From: Gillisella taibaishanensis
GTDB taxonomy: Bacteria; Pseudomonadota; Alphaproteobacteria; Rhizobiales; Rhizobiaceae
Direction of reading: 5' to 3'
Assembly: GCF_001938985.1 (NCBI RefSeq)
Contig: NZ_MKIN01000020.1
Location: 372,001 to 436,000, forward strand
DNA length: 64,000 bases
The notes beneath the pieces were generated by a model. That model was not told where the DNA came from. It worked only from the letters and a program-made list of their open reading frames with translations, and did not search any database. Positions within the stretch are counted from its first letter, which is position 1. The number at the start of each line of letters is the position of its first letter. Below, piece after piece: positions 52,779-61,374 of this stretch. Both the position numbers and the translations under genes were made by a program.

Positions 52779-54158
52779 ATGCGTTTTGTGTTCACCAAGC
52801 GGCTATCTGTGGTGCTGGGTCTGACTTTGGCAGCTTTCAGCTTCGGATTGGGCGGGATCGCTCAACCGGTCGTGGCTCAGGATGGCATGGTCCTCGACAA
52901 ATACGTGGTGCTCATGCGCCATGGCGTGCGACCGCAAACCAGCCTCAAGGAAATCGAACCGCTCTCCTCCAAGCCCTGGCTGCAATGGAATACGCCCGAC
53001 GGTCAACTGACGCCGCATGGCGCGGAAGCTGTGGCGCAACTGGCCAAATGGGAAAGCTCCATGCTGCGCCAGCGCGGCCTTTTACCGGAAAAGGGTTGCC
53101 CGGCACCCGGTGCGGCCTTCGGCTGGGCGAATGGCTCGGTCAAACGCACCATCGACACCGGCAATGTCATGCTGGAGACGATGTTCCCAGGCTGCGGCCT
53201 GACCGTGGGCTTCAACAAGGTGGACGAGTCCGATGGCGTCGACAGTCTCTATGCTCCCTCTGATACCAAGCTTGGTGCGATCGATACTGAAAAGGCCAAG
53301 GCAGCCATTCTGGACGCGGCTGGTGGCGATCTTGAAAAGACGCGCGCCCGCGCCGCCAGCCTGATGAAGGAACTTGATGGCATCCTCGACTGCTGCGCGG
53401 TCTCGCTGTGTGACAAGGCTGATCCCACAAAGGCCTGCACGCTCTCCGAGCGGCCTTGGGCGATCAAGGTGAAGGAGGCCAAGGGCGAGAAGCCCGCCAG
53501 CGTAGAAGTGGTCGGCCCCTTGAAGGAGGCGGGCACGGTCGTTCAGGTCTTCCTGTTGCAATATGCCAATGGCTTTCCGGCTGAACAGGTCGGCTTTGGC
53601 CGGACCCCGAAGGCCGATGACATCATCCGCCTGTCGGAACTGCGCCAGATGAAATACGACGTCTCCGTGCGCGTGCCCTATCTCGCTGCCCGCGACGGTT
53701 CCAACATTCTCAACCAGCTTCTTCTGGCGGTCGCCGCAGATCCGGCCGCCGGTGCCGTGACGGATGGGCCGCCGAACGCGAAATACACGCTGTTTACCGG
53801 CTCCGATACCCAGCAATCCGAAATCGGCGCCATTCTCGGCCTGCATTGGCATATTCCGCCGTATGTGGATGACGAGACGCCGCCGACGGGCACACTGGCC
53901 TTCGAACGGCTGCATGATGCAGCGGGCAAGGCATTCGTGCGCATGTCCTTCATTGCTCCTTCTCTTGACCAGATTCGCGCGGCGTCGCCGCTTGACGGCA
54001 ACAATCCACCGCTCCAGGGCGCCGTAGCCTTGCCCGGCTGTGAAGATCAGGCGATTAAGGGCGCTTGCCCGCTGGATCGGTTTCTAGCCATTACGCGCGC
54101 CAAGCTGGATATGACTGCAGTTGGGCCGCAAAACTATCGGTCACCGTTCAAGTCATAA
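52779..54158 (+). CDS. histidine-type acid phosphatase/phytase-like protein
   Basis: 459 residues with signal peptide (FTKRLSVVLGLTLAAFSFGLGG, ending near AQD). It belongs to the histidine phosphatase (branch 2) superfamily: catalytic motif RHGVRPQT at R47-H48, with a C-terminal motif near 341-344 that is GSDT, where the family has GHDT; the proton-donor Asp is kept but the His is Ser. Numerous Cys (CCAVSLCD, GCEDQAIKGACP) suggest disulfides. ATG 52779 follows GAGGGGGTAATA. A degenerate pho-like half-site pair (GCGTCAC-ATAA-CCTTCAT, 52675-52692) lies about 90 bases upstream but is weak. Confidence 0.85.
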   Translation: MRFVFTKRLSVVLGLTLAAFSFGLGGIAQPVVAQDGMVLDKYVVLMRHGVRPQTSLKEIEPLSSKPWLQWNTPDGQLTPHGAEAVAQLAKWESSMLRQRGLLPEKGCPAPGAAFGWANGSVKRTIDTGNVMLETMFPGCGLTVGFNKVDESDGVDSLYAPSDTKLGAIDTEKAKAAILDAAGGDLEKTRARAASLMKELDGILDCCAVSLCDKADPTKACTLSERPWAIKVKEAKGEKPASVEVVGPLKEAGTVVQVFLLQYANGFPAEQVGFGRTPKADDIIRLSELRQMKYDVSVRVPYLAARDGSNILNQLLLAVAADPAAGAVTDGPPNAKYTLFTGSDTQQSEIGAILGLHWHIPPYVDDETPPTGTLAFERLHDAAGKAFVRMSFIAPSLDQIRAASPLDGNNPPLQGAVALPGCEDQAIKGACPLDRFLAITRAKLDMTAVGPQNYRSPFKS

Positions 54159-54199
54159 GACGAAAGCCTTCGTGAGGCATTGACTGGGCTACGCAAGTG

Positions 54200-56140
54200 T
54201 TACCGACCGTGCTTTGCCCTTTTGCTGGTTAATGTATCAACCGGCGCCAGCTGGAGTTCGGCTGCGACATGCTGGTCGCGACCGCCATGTTTGGCGCGGT
54301 AGAGAGCCGCATCAGCGCTTGCGATCAAGTCGTCGCTGTCATGGATGGAATCTGCCGGAACGGCCGCGACGCCGATGCTGACGGTGACGAAACCCTTGTG
54401 GCTGCCTTCATGGGCAATGCGCAAATCACGCACCGCTTGGCAATAGTGACGAGCAACGATTTCGCCGCCAGCTAGGTCGGTGTCGGTCAGCAAAAGCGCC
54501 ATTTCCTCGCCACCATAGCGCGCTGCAATATCGGTGCCACGCTTTGCGGTCGCGCGTAACGCTGAGGCAACCTGGCGCAGGCACTGGTCGCCGGACTGGT
54601 GGCCGTAGCGGTCGTTGAACAGCTTGAAGTGGTCGATATCGATCATTAACAGGCAGACGCCCGATCCGGAGCGCCGCGAACGCGCCAGTTCGTGGCGGAT
54701 ATGCACGTCGAATGCGCGGCGATTATAGAGACCCGTGAGGCCATCGGTAAAGGCGGCCTTTTCCAAGGCGCGATTGGCTTGCCGCAGCATTTCCTCAGCC
54801 TGCTTTGCAACGGTAATGTCGGTAAAGACGATCAGCGAACCGCCGCCACTGACGCTTCTTGTCTGCGCTTCCAGCGCGCGTCCATCCCAGAGCTGGATCT
54901 CCCGCTTGCCCGGTTGCAGGGGCAGTGCGGGCATTTTATCGTCGGCTCGGTCGCAAGCGGCTGGCGCGCTTGCTGCTTCAGCGGGCAGAGCTTCTTCGCC
55001 CCTGGCGCGTGATGCGGCGATGATGTCGCGCAAATGGGCTCCGGGAACCCTAAGGTCCGCGGTCTTTGAGAACATCGCGCGGTAGCGCTCGTTGCAATAA
55101 ACCAGCTTGCCCTGTCGGTCGAACATCACGAGACCGTCGGCCATGTTGGCGAGTGCATCGGTCAACTGCTGCCGGCTTTCGGCCAATTGACGTTCCAGCT
55201 CTTTCTGCTTGCTGATATCCCTGTTGTGGGTGACGAGCCCGACGATCCGGTCGGTCTTCGGTTCTCTGATCGGGTATTTGAGGGTGGAATACCAACCCTT
55301 GAGACCTAAGCTTGTCTCATAGCTCTGTTCAAGCAGGAGCGCCTTATCGGCATCGTACACCGCCTGCTCGTCGCTATGATACTGGCTGGCCAGCGCAGGG
55401 GAATGAAAATCGGCATCGGTCTTGCCGATCATGTCCTGCGGGTCCGCCAGTCCAAGCACATCGGCGGCGGCAGGATTAGCAAGGATGAAACGGCCTTCCC
55501 GGTCTTTGACCGTGAGGTTTTCCGGCATGGTCTCGATAATACTTCGATAAAGCTCCGCCTCTTGCAGTTTCGCCCGTTGCAGCAATTCCGCACGGATCAT
55601 AAGGGCCGCGAGCAGTGCTGCCAGACATTGCATCGGCAACATGAGTGGCAAGCTGCTCAGCACGAGCGGCCATGTCTCCGGGGGCAGGACGAGGATGGTG
55701 ATTTGCGGCACGATGACAAGGCCGACGCTCATCAACACGATCCGCCTGATGCTGAGGATGGCGCGATCGTCGCGCCATCCCGCGCAGATCCCGACTGCGG
55801 CAGCAAGAAGAATGGCAAGCGCCCCGGCGCCGGCCCCTAAGCCACCCTGAAACACCCGCCAAGTTACGGCCATGCCAGCCGACAGCACTGCTGAAATCGG
55901 ACCGCCCATCAGGCCGCAGACGGCAATCGCGCTGGACCGCAGATCGAGGAACACGCCGGGGGCCACTGCAAGCGGAAAGAGCATCAGCAGAATTGTCGTC
56001 AGCCCGCCGATCAGTCCAAGCCCGACCAACCGATGTGCGGGGCTGTGACGCTCCAGCCATCCGTCTAACCGGCTCCAAAGCATGGAAAACAGCAGGACAA
56101 GGGCGATATTGACGAGCGTTTGCGTCATCGTCATGGTCAT
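54200..56140 (-). CDS. membrane diguanylate cyclase with PAS domains
   Basis: 646 residues. The N-terminus holds about five to six membrane segments resembling the 5TM-5TMR_LYT sensor region (LLMLFPLAVAPGVFLDLRSSAIAVCGLMGGP). PAS domains follow near 210-330 (RSIIETMPENLTVKDREGRFI) and 345-470 (LTDALANMADGLVMFDRQGKLVYCN), then GGDEF. The catalytic motif is GGEEM (543-547), with an I-site RGTD five residues earlier. Starts at 56140 (MTMTMTQ), 56134 or 56209 are possible; GGAGGAG lies 12 bases before 56140. Confidence 0.87.
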   Translation of the reverse strand: MTMTMTQTLVNIALVLLFSMLWSRLDGWLERHSPAHRLVGLGLIGGLTTILLMLFPLAVAPGVFLDLRSSAIAVCGLMGGPISAVLSAGMAVTWRVFQGGLGAGAGALAILLAAAVGICAGWRDDRAILSIRRIVLMSVGLVIVPQITILVLPPETWPLVLSSLPLMLPMQCLAALLAALMIRAELLQRAKLQEAELYRSIIETMPENLTVKDREGRFILANPAAADVLGLADPQDMIGKTDADFHSPALASQYHSDEQAVYDADKALLLEQSYETSLGLKGWYSTLKYPIREPKTDRIVGLVTHNRDISKQKELERQLAESRQQLTDALANMADGLVMFDRQGKLVYCNERYRAMFSKTADLRVPGAHLRDIIAASRARGEEALPAEAASAPAACDRADDKMPALPLQPGKREIQLWDGRALEAQTRSVSGGGSLIVFTDITVAKQAEEMLRQANRALEKAAFTDGLTGLYNRRAFDVHIRHELARSRRSGSGVCLLMIDIDHFKLFNDRYGHQSGDQCLRQVASALRATAKRGTDIAARYGGEEMALLLTDTDLAGGEIVARHYCQAVRDLRIAHEGSHKGFVTVSIGVAAVPADSIHDSDDLIASADAALYRAKHGGRDQHVAAELQLAPVDTLTSKRAKHGR

Positions 56141-56426
56141 CTGATCCGTCGTCTCCTCCACGGCCTGGCGATGCATGCAAGCATGACGCGAAGGCGCCTC
56201 AGAGAGCATGCGAAGATGATCCTAGAAGGCCTTCGTTAATTTGTAATTTCGAACTTGATAATGTTTTCGTGCCAATTCGAGATGCAACTCCCGCGATGGA
56301 CAATATGAGTTTTGCGGCCTGGCTTGCGGAAGCCGGTTCGTAACCTGTAATTGCGCCTGATCGCCCTTGAGGACGCGCCGTGTCGGGTCTACGGATGACG
56401 CATGTGACGACAGGATAGGGCAAGAC

Positions 56427-57074
56427 ATGACCGTAGCAGACGAGCAGGCCGCCAGTGATCTAAAGCCAATCGCGGCGGGGCCGGAGCAGCATTCGCTGCT
56501 GGATGATATTCAAGGGCTTCTGGCCGGCAGCATGCTCGCAGCCTTGGGCGTCGTCATGCTGTCGAATGCCAAACTGCTGTCCGGTGGCACGGCTGGCGTC
56601 GGTTTTCTGCTGCATTATCTCCTGGGTGTCGGTTTTGGTCCGATCTTTTTTGCCATCAACCTGCCCTTCTACTATTTCGCCTTCCGGCGCATGGGGCTCG
56701 CGTTCACGGTGAAGACCTTTATTGCGGTGCTGTTGACCTCGGTTTTGAGCGCGCTTCTGCCGAAGTTCATCGGCTTTGCCATGCTCGATCCGCTTGTTGC
56801 TGCCCTGTTTGGCGGGCTGTTGATCGGTACCGGCATGCTCGCCCTGTTTCGCCATCAGGCCAGTCTCGGTGGCTTCGGTATTCTGGCGCTCTTCCTGCAG
56901 GACCGGTTCGGCTGGCGGGCCGGTCTCGTTCAGCTGTGCTTTGATGCCATGGTTCTGGCGGCCTCCTTCTTCGTGGCAACGCCCGGCGTGATTGCCTGCT
57001 CCATTATCGGCGCCGTGGTGGTCAATCTGACGCTGGCCATCAACCATCGTCGCGACCGCTATATCGCCAGATAG
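56427..57074 (+). CDS. YitT family (DUF161) membrane protein, copy 2
   Basis: 215 residues with six membrane segments. It shares with the protein at 34646-35296 the motif order DIQGLLAGSMLAALGV, LLSGGTAGVGFLLHY, INLPFY, FTVKTFIAVLLTS, QASLGGFGILALFLQDRFG, and NHRRDRYIAR, but is clearly diverged. The ATG at 56427 follows AGGATAGGG; a longer upstream frame is rejected. Function unknown. Confidence 0.9.
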   Translation: MTVADEQAASDLKPIAAGPEQHSLLDDIQGLLAGSMLAALGVVMLSNAKLLSGGTAGVGFLLHYLLGVGFGPIFFAINLPFYYFAFRRMGLAFTVKTFIAVLLTSVLSALLPKFIGFAMLDPLVAALFGGLLIGTGMLALFRHQASLGGFGILALFLQDRFGWRAGLVQLCFDAMVLAASFFVATPGVIACSIIGAVVVNLTLAINHRRDRYIAR

Positions 57075-57201
57075 AGTCTGTGAGGCTGACAGCCTCGCGA
57101 TGGGCTGAGGCTCTTCGATCTGGAACGGAATTTGCTGCCCTGTTGTCGTTTCGGGCAAACTGGCGCCCAGATTTATCAATTGCTCAAGAAAGAGACAGAC
57201 G

Positions 57202-57984
57202 ATGCGACTTTTCCACTCCGCCCTTGCCGCGGCCCTGCTGCTCACCACCAGCCTTGCCAATGTCGATGCCCGTGCCGATGATGGCGCTCTTGCCGCCATC
57301 AAACAGGCCGGCGTGCTGCGCATCGGCACCACGGGTGACTACAAGCCCTTCAGCTACAAGGGCGTGGATGGCGATCTTGTCGGTGCCGATATCGCCATGG
57401 GCAAGGAACTGGCCGGAGACCTCGGCGTCAAGCCGGATTTCGTGATGACCACCTGGAAGACCATGCTCGACGACTTCAAGGCCGGCAAATTCGATGTGGT
57501 TCTGGGCGGCATCACCGTCAACCCGGCCCGCGCCGAGGTTGGCGATTTCTCGCTGCCCAATGTCAAGGACGGCAAACGCCCGATCGTGCGCTGCGAGGAC
57601 AAGGACAAGCTGACGACGCTGGAGGCCATCGATCAGCCGCAGGTGCGGGTCATCGTCAATCCCGGCGGCACCAATGACAAATTCGCCCACGAGCATTTCA
57701 CCAAGGCGCCAATCGAGGTTTTCCCCGATAACAAGGTGATTTTCGACCAGATCGCCGCCAATAAGGCGGATGTGATGGTCACCGACGGTGTCGAGGTCGA
57801 TCTGCAGTCGAAACTGCATCCCGGCGTGCTATGCCCGGCAGCGGTCAAGGAACCCTTCACCCATTTTGAAAATGCCTATCTGCTGCGTAAGGACCCGGCC
57901 CTGAAAAGCGCCGTCGACGCCTTCATGGCCAAGGCGCTTGAGAATGGCGATTGGAAAGCCAAGCTCGACGCCGCCATGCAGTAA
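57202..57984 (+). CDS. PheC-like periplasmic cyclohexadienyl/arogenate dehydratase
   Basis: 260 residues with signal peptide (about 1-25, ALAAALLLTTSLANVDARA). The fold is a type-3 solute-binding protein, but it matches PheC (cyclohexadienyl dehydratase) rather than a transporter: LRIGTTGDYKPFSY, SLPNVKDGKRPIVRCEDKDKLTTLEAIDQPQV, IVNPGGTNDKFAHEHF, VFPDNKVIFDQIAANKADVMVTDGVEVDLQSKLHPG. PheC converts prephenate or arogenate to phenylpyruvate or phenylalanine in the periplasm. No transporter component lies nearby, favouring the enzyme reading. ATG follows GAAAGAGA. Confidence 0.82.
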   Translation: MRLFHSALAAALLLTTSLANVDARADDGALAAIKQAGVLRIGTTGDYKPFSYKGVDGDLVGADIAMGKELAGDLGVKPDFVMTTWKTMLDDFKAGKFDVVLGGITVNPARAEVGDFSLPNVKDGKRPIVRCEDKDKLTTLEAIDQPQVRVIVNPGGTNDKFAHEHFTKAPIEVFPDNKVIFDQIAANKADVMVTDGVEVDLQSKLHPGVLCPAAVKEPFTHFENAYLLRKDPALKSAVDAFMAKALENGDWKAKLDAAMQ

Positions 57985-57999
57985 CATTTAGAACGCTGT

Positions 58000-58033
58000 C
58001 CGGTTTGCGAAGCGAAAGCCAATCGCAAACCGG
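58000..58033. repeat. intergenic palindrome
   Basis: Perfect 11-bp arms CCGGTTTGCGA (58000-58010) and TCGCAAACCGG (58023-58033) with a 12-base spacer. There is no T tract, so it is not a standard terminator. It is similar in type to short extragenic palindromes of rhizobia and lies between pheC and the helicase gene. Confidence 0.7.
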
Positions 58034-58086
58034 ATAATCATGTACGCCCTGCTTCTTTTTCACGCGCTTTCGCCTATCTTATCGGC

Positions 58087-60594
58087 GTGTCAGATCCATC
58101 GTCCGCCCTTTCCCGTCTGCCCCCGCCGTTCCTGCGCTGGTTTGCGCAAAAGGGCTGGCAGCCGCGTGCCCATCAGCTGGACCTGCTGGAGCGGGCGCAG
58201 CGCGGCGAAAGCACGCTGCTGATCGCACCAACAGGGGCGGGCAAGACGCTCGCCGGTTTCCTGCCATCGCTGGTCGATCTCACCAGGCGCGGCCGTAAGC
58301 GGCCGGGCGAAGCCTTTACCGGCATCCACACGCTCTACATCTCACCGCTGAAGGCGCTCGCCGTCGATATCGAGCGCAATCTGGTCAAGCCCGTCGAGGA
58401 GATGGGGCTGCCCGTCACCATCGAGACCCGCACCGGCGACACGCCGCAGGCCAAGCGCCAGCGCCAGAAGCTCAATCCGCCGGATATTCTGCTGACCACG
58501 CCGGAACAGCTGGCACTGCTGATTGCCAATGGCGAAGCGCCGCGCTTCTTCAAGGACCTGCGCTATGTGATCTTCGACGAATTGCACTCGCTCGTCACCT
58601 CAAAGCGCGGCCATCTCCTGGCGCTGGGCCTTGCCCGGCTGCGCCGGCTGGCACCGGATCTGCAAACGATCGGCCTTTCCGCCACCGTCGCCGATCCGCC
58701 GGAGCTGCAGCGCTGGCTGGTGGCACAAAAGCCGGAAGAGCAGGCGCAAGCCGGGCTGGTGACCGTCGCCGGCGGTGCGCGGCCGCATATCACCATTCTC
58801 GACACCGAGGAACGCATTCCCTGGTCCGGCCATTCGGCCCGCTACGCCATTCCTGATATCTATGCGGTGCTGAAACAGTTCGCCATGACGATCATCTTCG
58901 TCAATACCCGCTCCCAGGCGGAAATGCTGTTTCAGGAACTGTGGACCGCCAATGACGACAACCTGCCGATTGCGCTGCATCATGGCTCGCTCGATGTCGG
59001 CCAGCGCCGCAAGGTGGAAGAAGCAATGGCCGCCAACCGGCTGCGCGCCGTTGTCGCGACATCGACGCTCGATCTCGGCATCGACTGGGGCGAGGTCGAT
59101 CTCGTCATCCATGTCGGCGCACCGAAGGGCGCCAGCCGGCTCGCCCAGCGCATCGGCCGCGCCAATCACCGCATGGATGAACCAAGCCGTGCCATTCTGG
59201 TGCCAGCTAATCGCTTCGAAGTGATGGAATGCCAGGCCGCGCTCGACGCCAACTATCTCGGCGCTCAGGACACCCAGGCGGTTGGCGAGGGACCGCTCGA
59301 CGTGCTGGCCCAGCATGTGCTCGGCATGGCCTGCGCCGCGCCCTTCGAGGCGGAGACGCTTTATGAGGAAGTGCGCTCGGCCATGCCCTATGCCTCGCTG
59401 CCGCGTGACACGTTCGGCCGGATCGTCGATTTTGTCGCGACCGGCGGTTATGCGCTGAAGACCTATGAGCGTTATGCCCGCATCCGCCAGACAAAGGACG
59501 GCACCTGGCGGATCGCCAATCCTGCGGTGGCGCAGCAATACAGGCTCAATCTCGGCACCATCGTCGAAGAGCCGATGCTGAATGTCCGTCTCGTCAAGCG
59601 CAATCATCTCGGCTCCATCGGCCGGGGCGGCATGACGCTCGGCAAGGTCGAGGAATACTTCGTCGAGCAATTGAGCCAGGGCGATACGTTCCTGTTTTCC
59701 GGCAAGGTCCTGCGCTTCGAGGGGCTGCGGGAAAGCGAATGCCTGGTCTCCAGCGCCTTTTCCCAGGACCCGAAAATTCCAGCCTATGCCGGCGGCAAGT
59801 TTCCGCTGTCGACCTATTTGGCAGACCAGGTGCGCGCCATGCTTGACGATCCCGCCCGGCGCGGCAACCTGCCCGATCAGGTGCGTGACTGGCTGGAAAT
59901 ACAGAAGCTGAAATCCGTGCTGCCCAAACGCGGCGAATTGCTGGTCGAGACCTTTCCGCGCGGTCAGCGCTTTTACATGGTGCTCTATCCCTTTGAGGGG
60001 CGGCTGGCGCATCAGACGCTTGGCATGCTGCTCACCCGCCGGTTGGAGCGGATGCGCGCCAAACCGCTCGGCTTCGTCGCCACCGACTATGCCTTGGCGA
60101 TCTGGGGGCTGGAGGATCTGAGCTGGCTGGTCACCATGGGCAAGCTGTCGCTGGCCGAACTGTTCGAGGAGGATATGCTGGGCGACGACCTCGAAGCCTG
60201 GCTTGCCGAATCCTACATGCTGAAGCGCACCTTCCGGACCTGCGCAGTCATCGCCGGATTGATCGAAAAACGCCATCCTGGAAAAGAAAAATCCGGCCGG
60301 CAGGTGACGGTGTCTGCCGATTTGATCTATGACGTGCTGCGCGCGCATGAGCCTGACCATATCCTGTTGCAAGCCACTCGGGCCGATGCGGCAAACGGTC
60401 TTTTGGATATTGCCCGGCTTGGCGATATGCTGAAGCGAATCAACGGGCATATCGTCCATAAGCCGTTGGAGCATGTCTCGCCGCTCGCCGTGCCGGTCAT
60501 GCTGGAGATCGGCCGTGAAAGCGTGGTCGGCGAGGCGCAGGAAGACGTGCTGGCGGAAGCCGCCGACGATCTGATCGCCGAGGCGATGGGGTGA
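58087..60594 (+). CDS. ligase-associated DEXH-box DNA repair helicase (Lhr-core type)
   Basis: 835 residues. DEXH helicase core: Walker A APTGAGKT (about 47-54), IFDELHSLVTSKRGH as motif II (about 160), LSATVADP, and domain 2 with TSTLDLGIDWGEVDLVIHVG and QRIGRANHR. The C-terminal Lhr-core domains follow. Such helicases pair with an ATP-dependent ligase and the PdeM endonuclease. Start is GTG at 58087; no ATG in frame is near, and the Shine-Dalgarno is weak. The PdeM gene follows 22 bases downstream; the ligase and exonuclease are not in the window. Confidence 0.92.
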   Translation: MSDPSSALSRLPPPFLRWFAQKGWQPRAHQLDLLERAQRGESTLLIAPTGAGKTLAGFLPSLVDLTRRGRKRPGEAFTGIHTLYISPLKALAVDIERNLVKPVEEMGLPVTIETRTGDTPQAKRQRQKLNPPDILLTTPEQLALLIANGEAPRFFKDLRYVIFDELHSLVTSKRGHLLALGLARLRRLAPDLQTIGLSATVADPPELQRWLVAQKPEEQAQAGLVTVAGGARPHITILDTEERIPWSGHSARYAIPDIYAVLKQFAMTIIFVNTRSQAEMLFQELWTANDDNLPIALHHGSLDVGQRRKVEEAMAANRLRAVVATSTLDLGIDWGEVDLVIHVGAPKGASRLAQRIGRANHRMDEPSRAILVPANRFEVMECQAALDANYLGAQDTQAVGEGPLDVLAQHVLGMACAAPFEAETLYEEVRSAMPYASLPRDTFGRIVDFVATGGYALKTYERYARIRQTKDGTWRIANPAVAQQYRLNLGTIVEEPMLNVRLVKRNHLGSIGRGGMTLGKVEEYFVEQLSQGDTFLFSGKVLRFEGLRESECLVSSAFSQDPKIPAYAGGKFPLSTYLADQVRAMLDDPARRGNLPDQVRDWLEIQKLKSVLPKRGELLVETFPRGQRFYMVLYPFEGRLAHQTLGMLLTRRLERMRAKPLGFVATDYALAIWGLEDLSWLVTMGKLSLAELFEEDMLGDDLEAWLAESYMLKRTFRTCAVIAGLIEKRHPGKEKSGRQVTVSADLIYDVLRAHEPDHILLQATRADAANGLLDIARLGDMLKRINGHIVHKPLEHVSPLAVPVMLEIGRESVVGEAQEDVLAEAADDLIAEAMG

Positions 60595-60616
60595 CGGCAA
60601 GTCAAGTAGGAAGCAT

Positions 60617-61345
60617 ATGGCGCAATTGGCCGCAGCATTCGCAGAACGTCCGCAGGGTAGGGACCTGACCGTCAGGATCGAGATATCAGGCGTTGAGGCA
60701 CTGTGCGATCTCTCAGGTGCGATGTTCCTGCCTGCGGAGAGGCTGCTTGTCGTGTCGGACCTGCATCTGGAAAAGGGGGCGGCTTTTGCCCGTCGCGGTC
60801 AATTGCTGCCGCCTTACGATACGGTGGCGACGCTGAACAAGCTTGAGGCGGTGCTGGCGCGTTTCGATCCGGCGATCGTCATCAGTCTCGGCGACAATTT
60901 CCATGACCGGCAGGGCTCGGCCCTGATGCCCGAGATTTTCCGGCAGCGGCTGGAAGGCCTTGCGCGGGAACGCGAATGGATCTGGATCAACGGCAATCAC
61001 GACCCCGATGGCGTCGAAAACCTTGCTGGTACAGTGGCGGACGAACTCGCCTATGGCGGTCTGGTCTTTCGCCATGAGCCGCTGCCCGGCAATCATGGCC
61101 GTGGCGAAATCGCGGGTCATCTCCACCCTGCCGCCACCGTGCGCCGGCGCGATAAGTCAGTACGCCGTGCCTGCTTTGCTGCCGATGGCGCCCGCCTGAT
61201 CATGCCGGCTTTCGGCGTGACCACCGGCGGTCTCGACTTGCGGCACCGGGCCTTTGCCGGATTGTTTGCGCAGCAAAATCTGGTGGCGCATCTGCTGGGT
61301 CGCGACCGGCTCTATTCCGTCCGCTTCGACGGCTTGACCGGCTAA
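60617..61345 (+). CDS. pdeM: ligase-associated DNA damage endonuclease PdeM
   Basis: 242 residues. Calcineurin-like phosphoesterase with all metal motifs: SDLHLEKG, GDNFHD, GNHDP, FRHEP and GHLHPA. PdeM is the nuclease/phosphoesterase partner of the Lhr-type helicase. It lies 22 bases after the helicase gene, on the same strand. It converges on the kinase gene. The start ATG at 60617 follows AAGTAGGAAGC. Confidence 0.92.
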   Translation: MAQLAAAFAERPQGRDLTVRIEISGVEALCDLSGAMFLPAERLLVVSDLHLEKGAAFARRGQLLPPYDTVATLNKLEAVLARFDPAIVISLGDNFHDRQGSALMPEIFRQRLEGLAREREWIWINGNHDPDGVENLAGTVADELAYGGLVFRHEPLPGNHGRGEIAGHLHPAATVRRRDKSVRRACFAADGARLIMPAFGVTTGGLDLRHRAFAGLFAQQNLVAHLLGRDRLYSVRFDGLTG

Positions 61346-61374
61346 GAACACGGTACTGTAAGTTTTTACTTACG

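Noticed and set aside
61358..61373. Terminator between pdeM and the kinase gene
   Set aside because: A 6-bp stem exists but there is no T tract on either strand.
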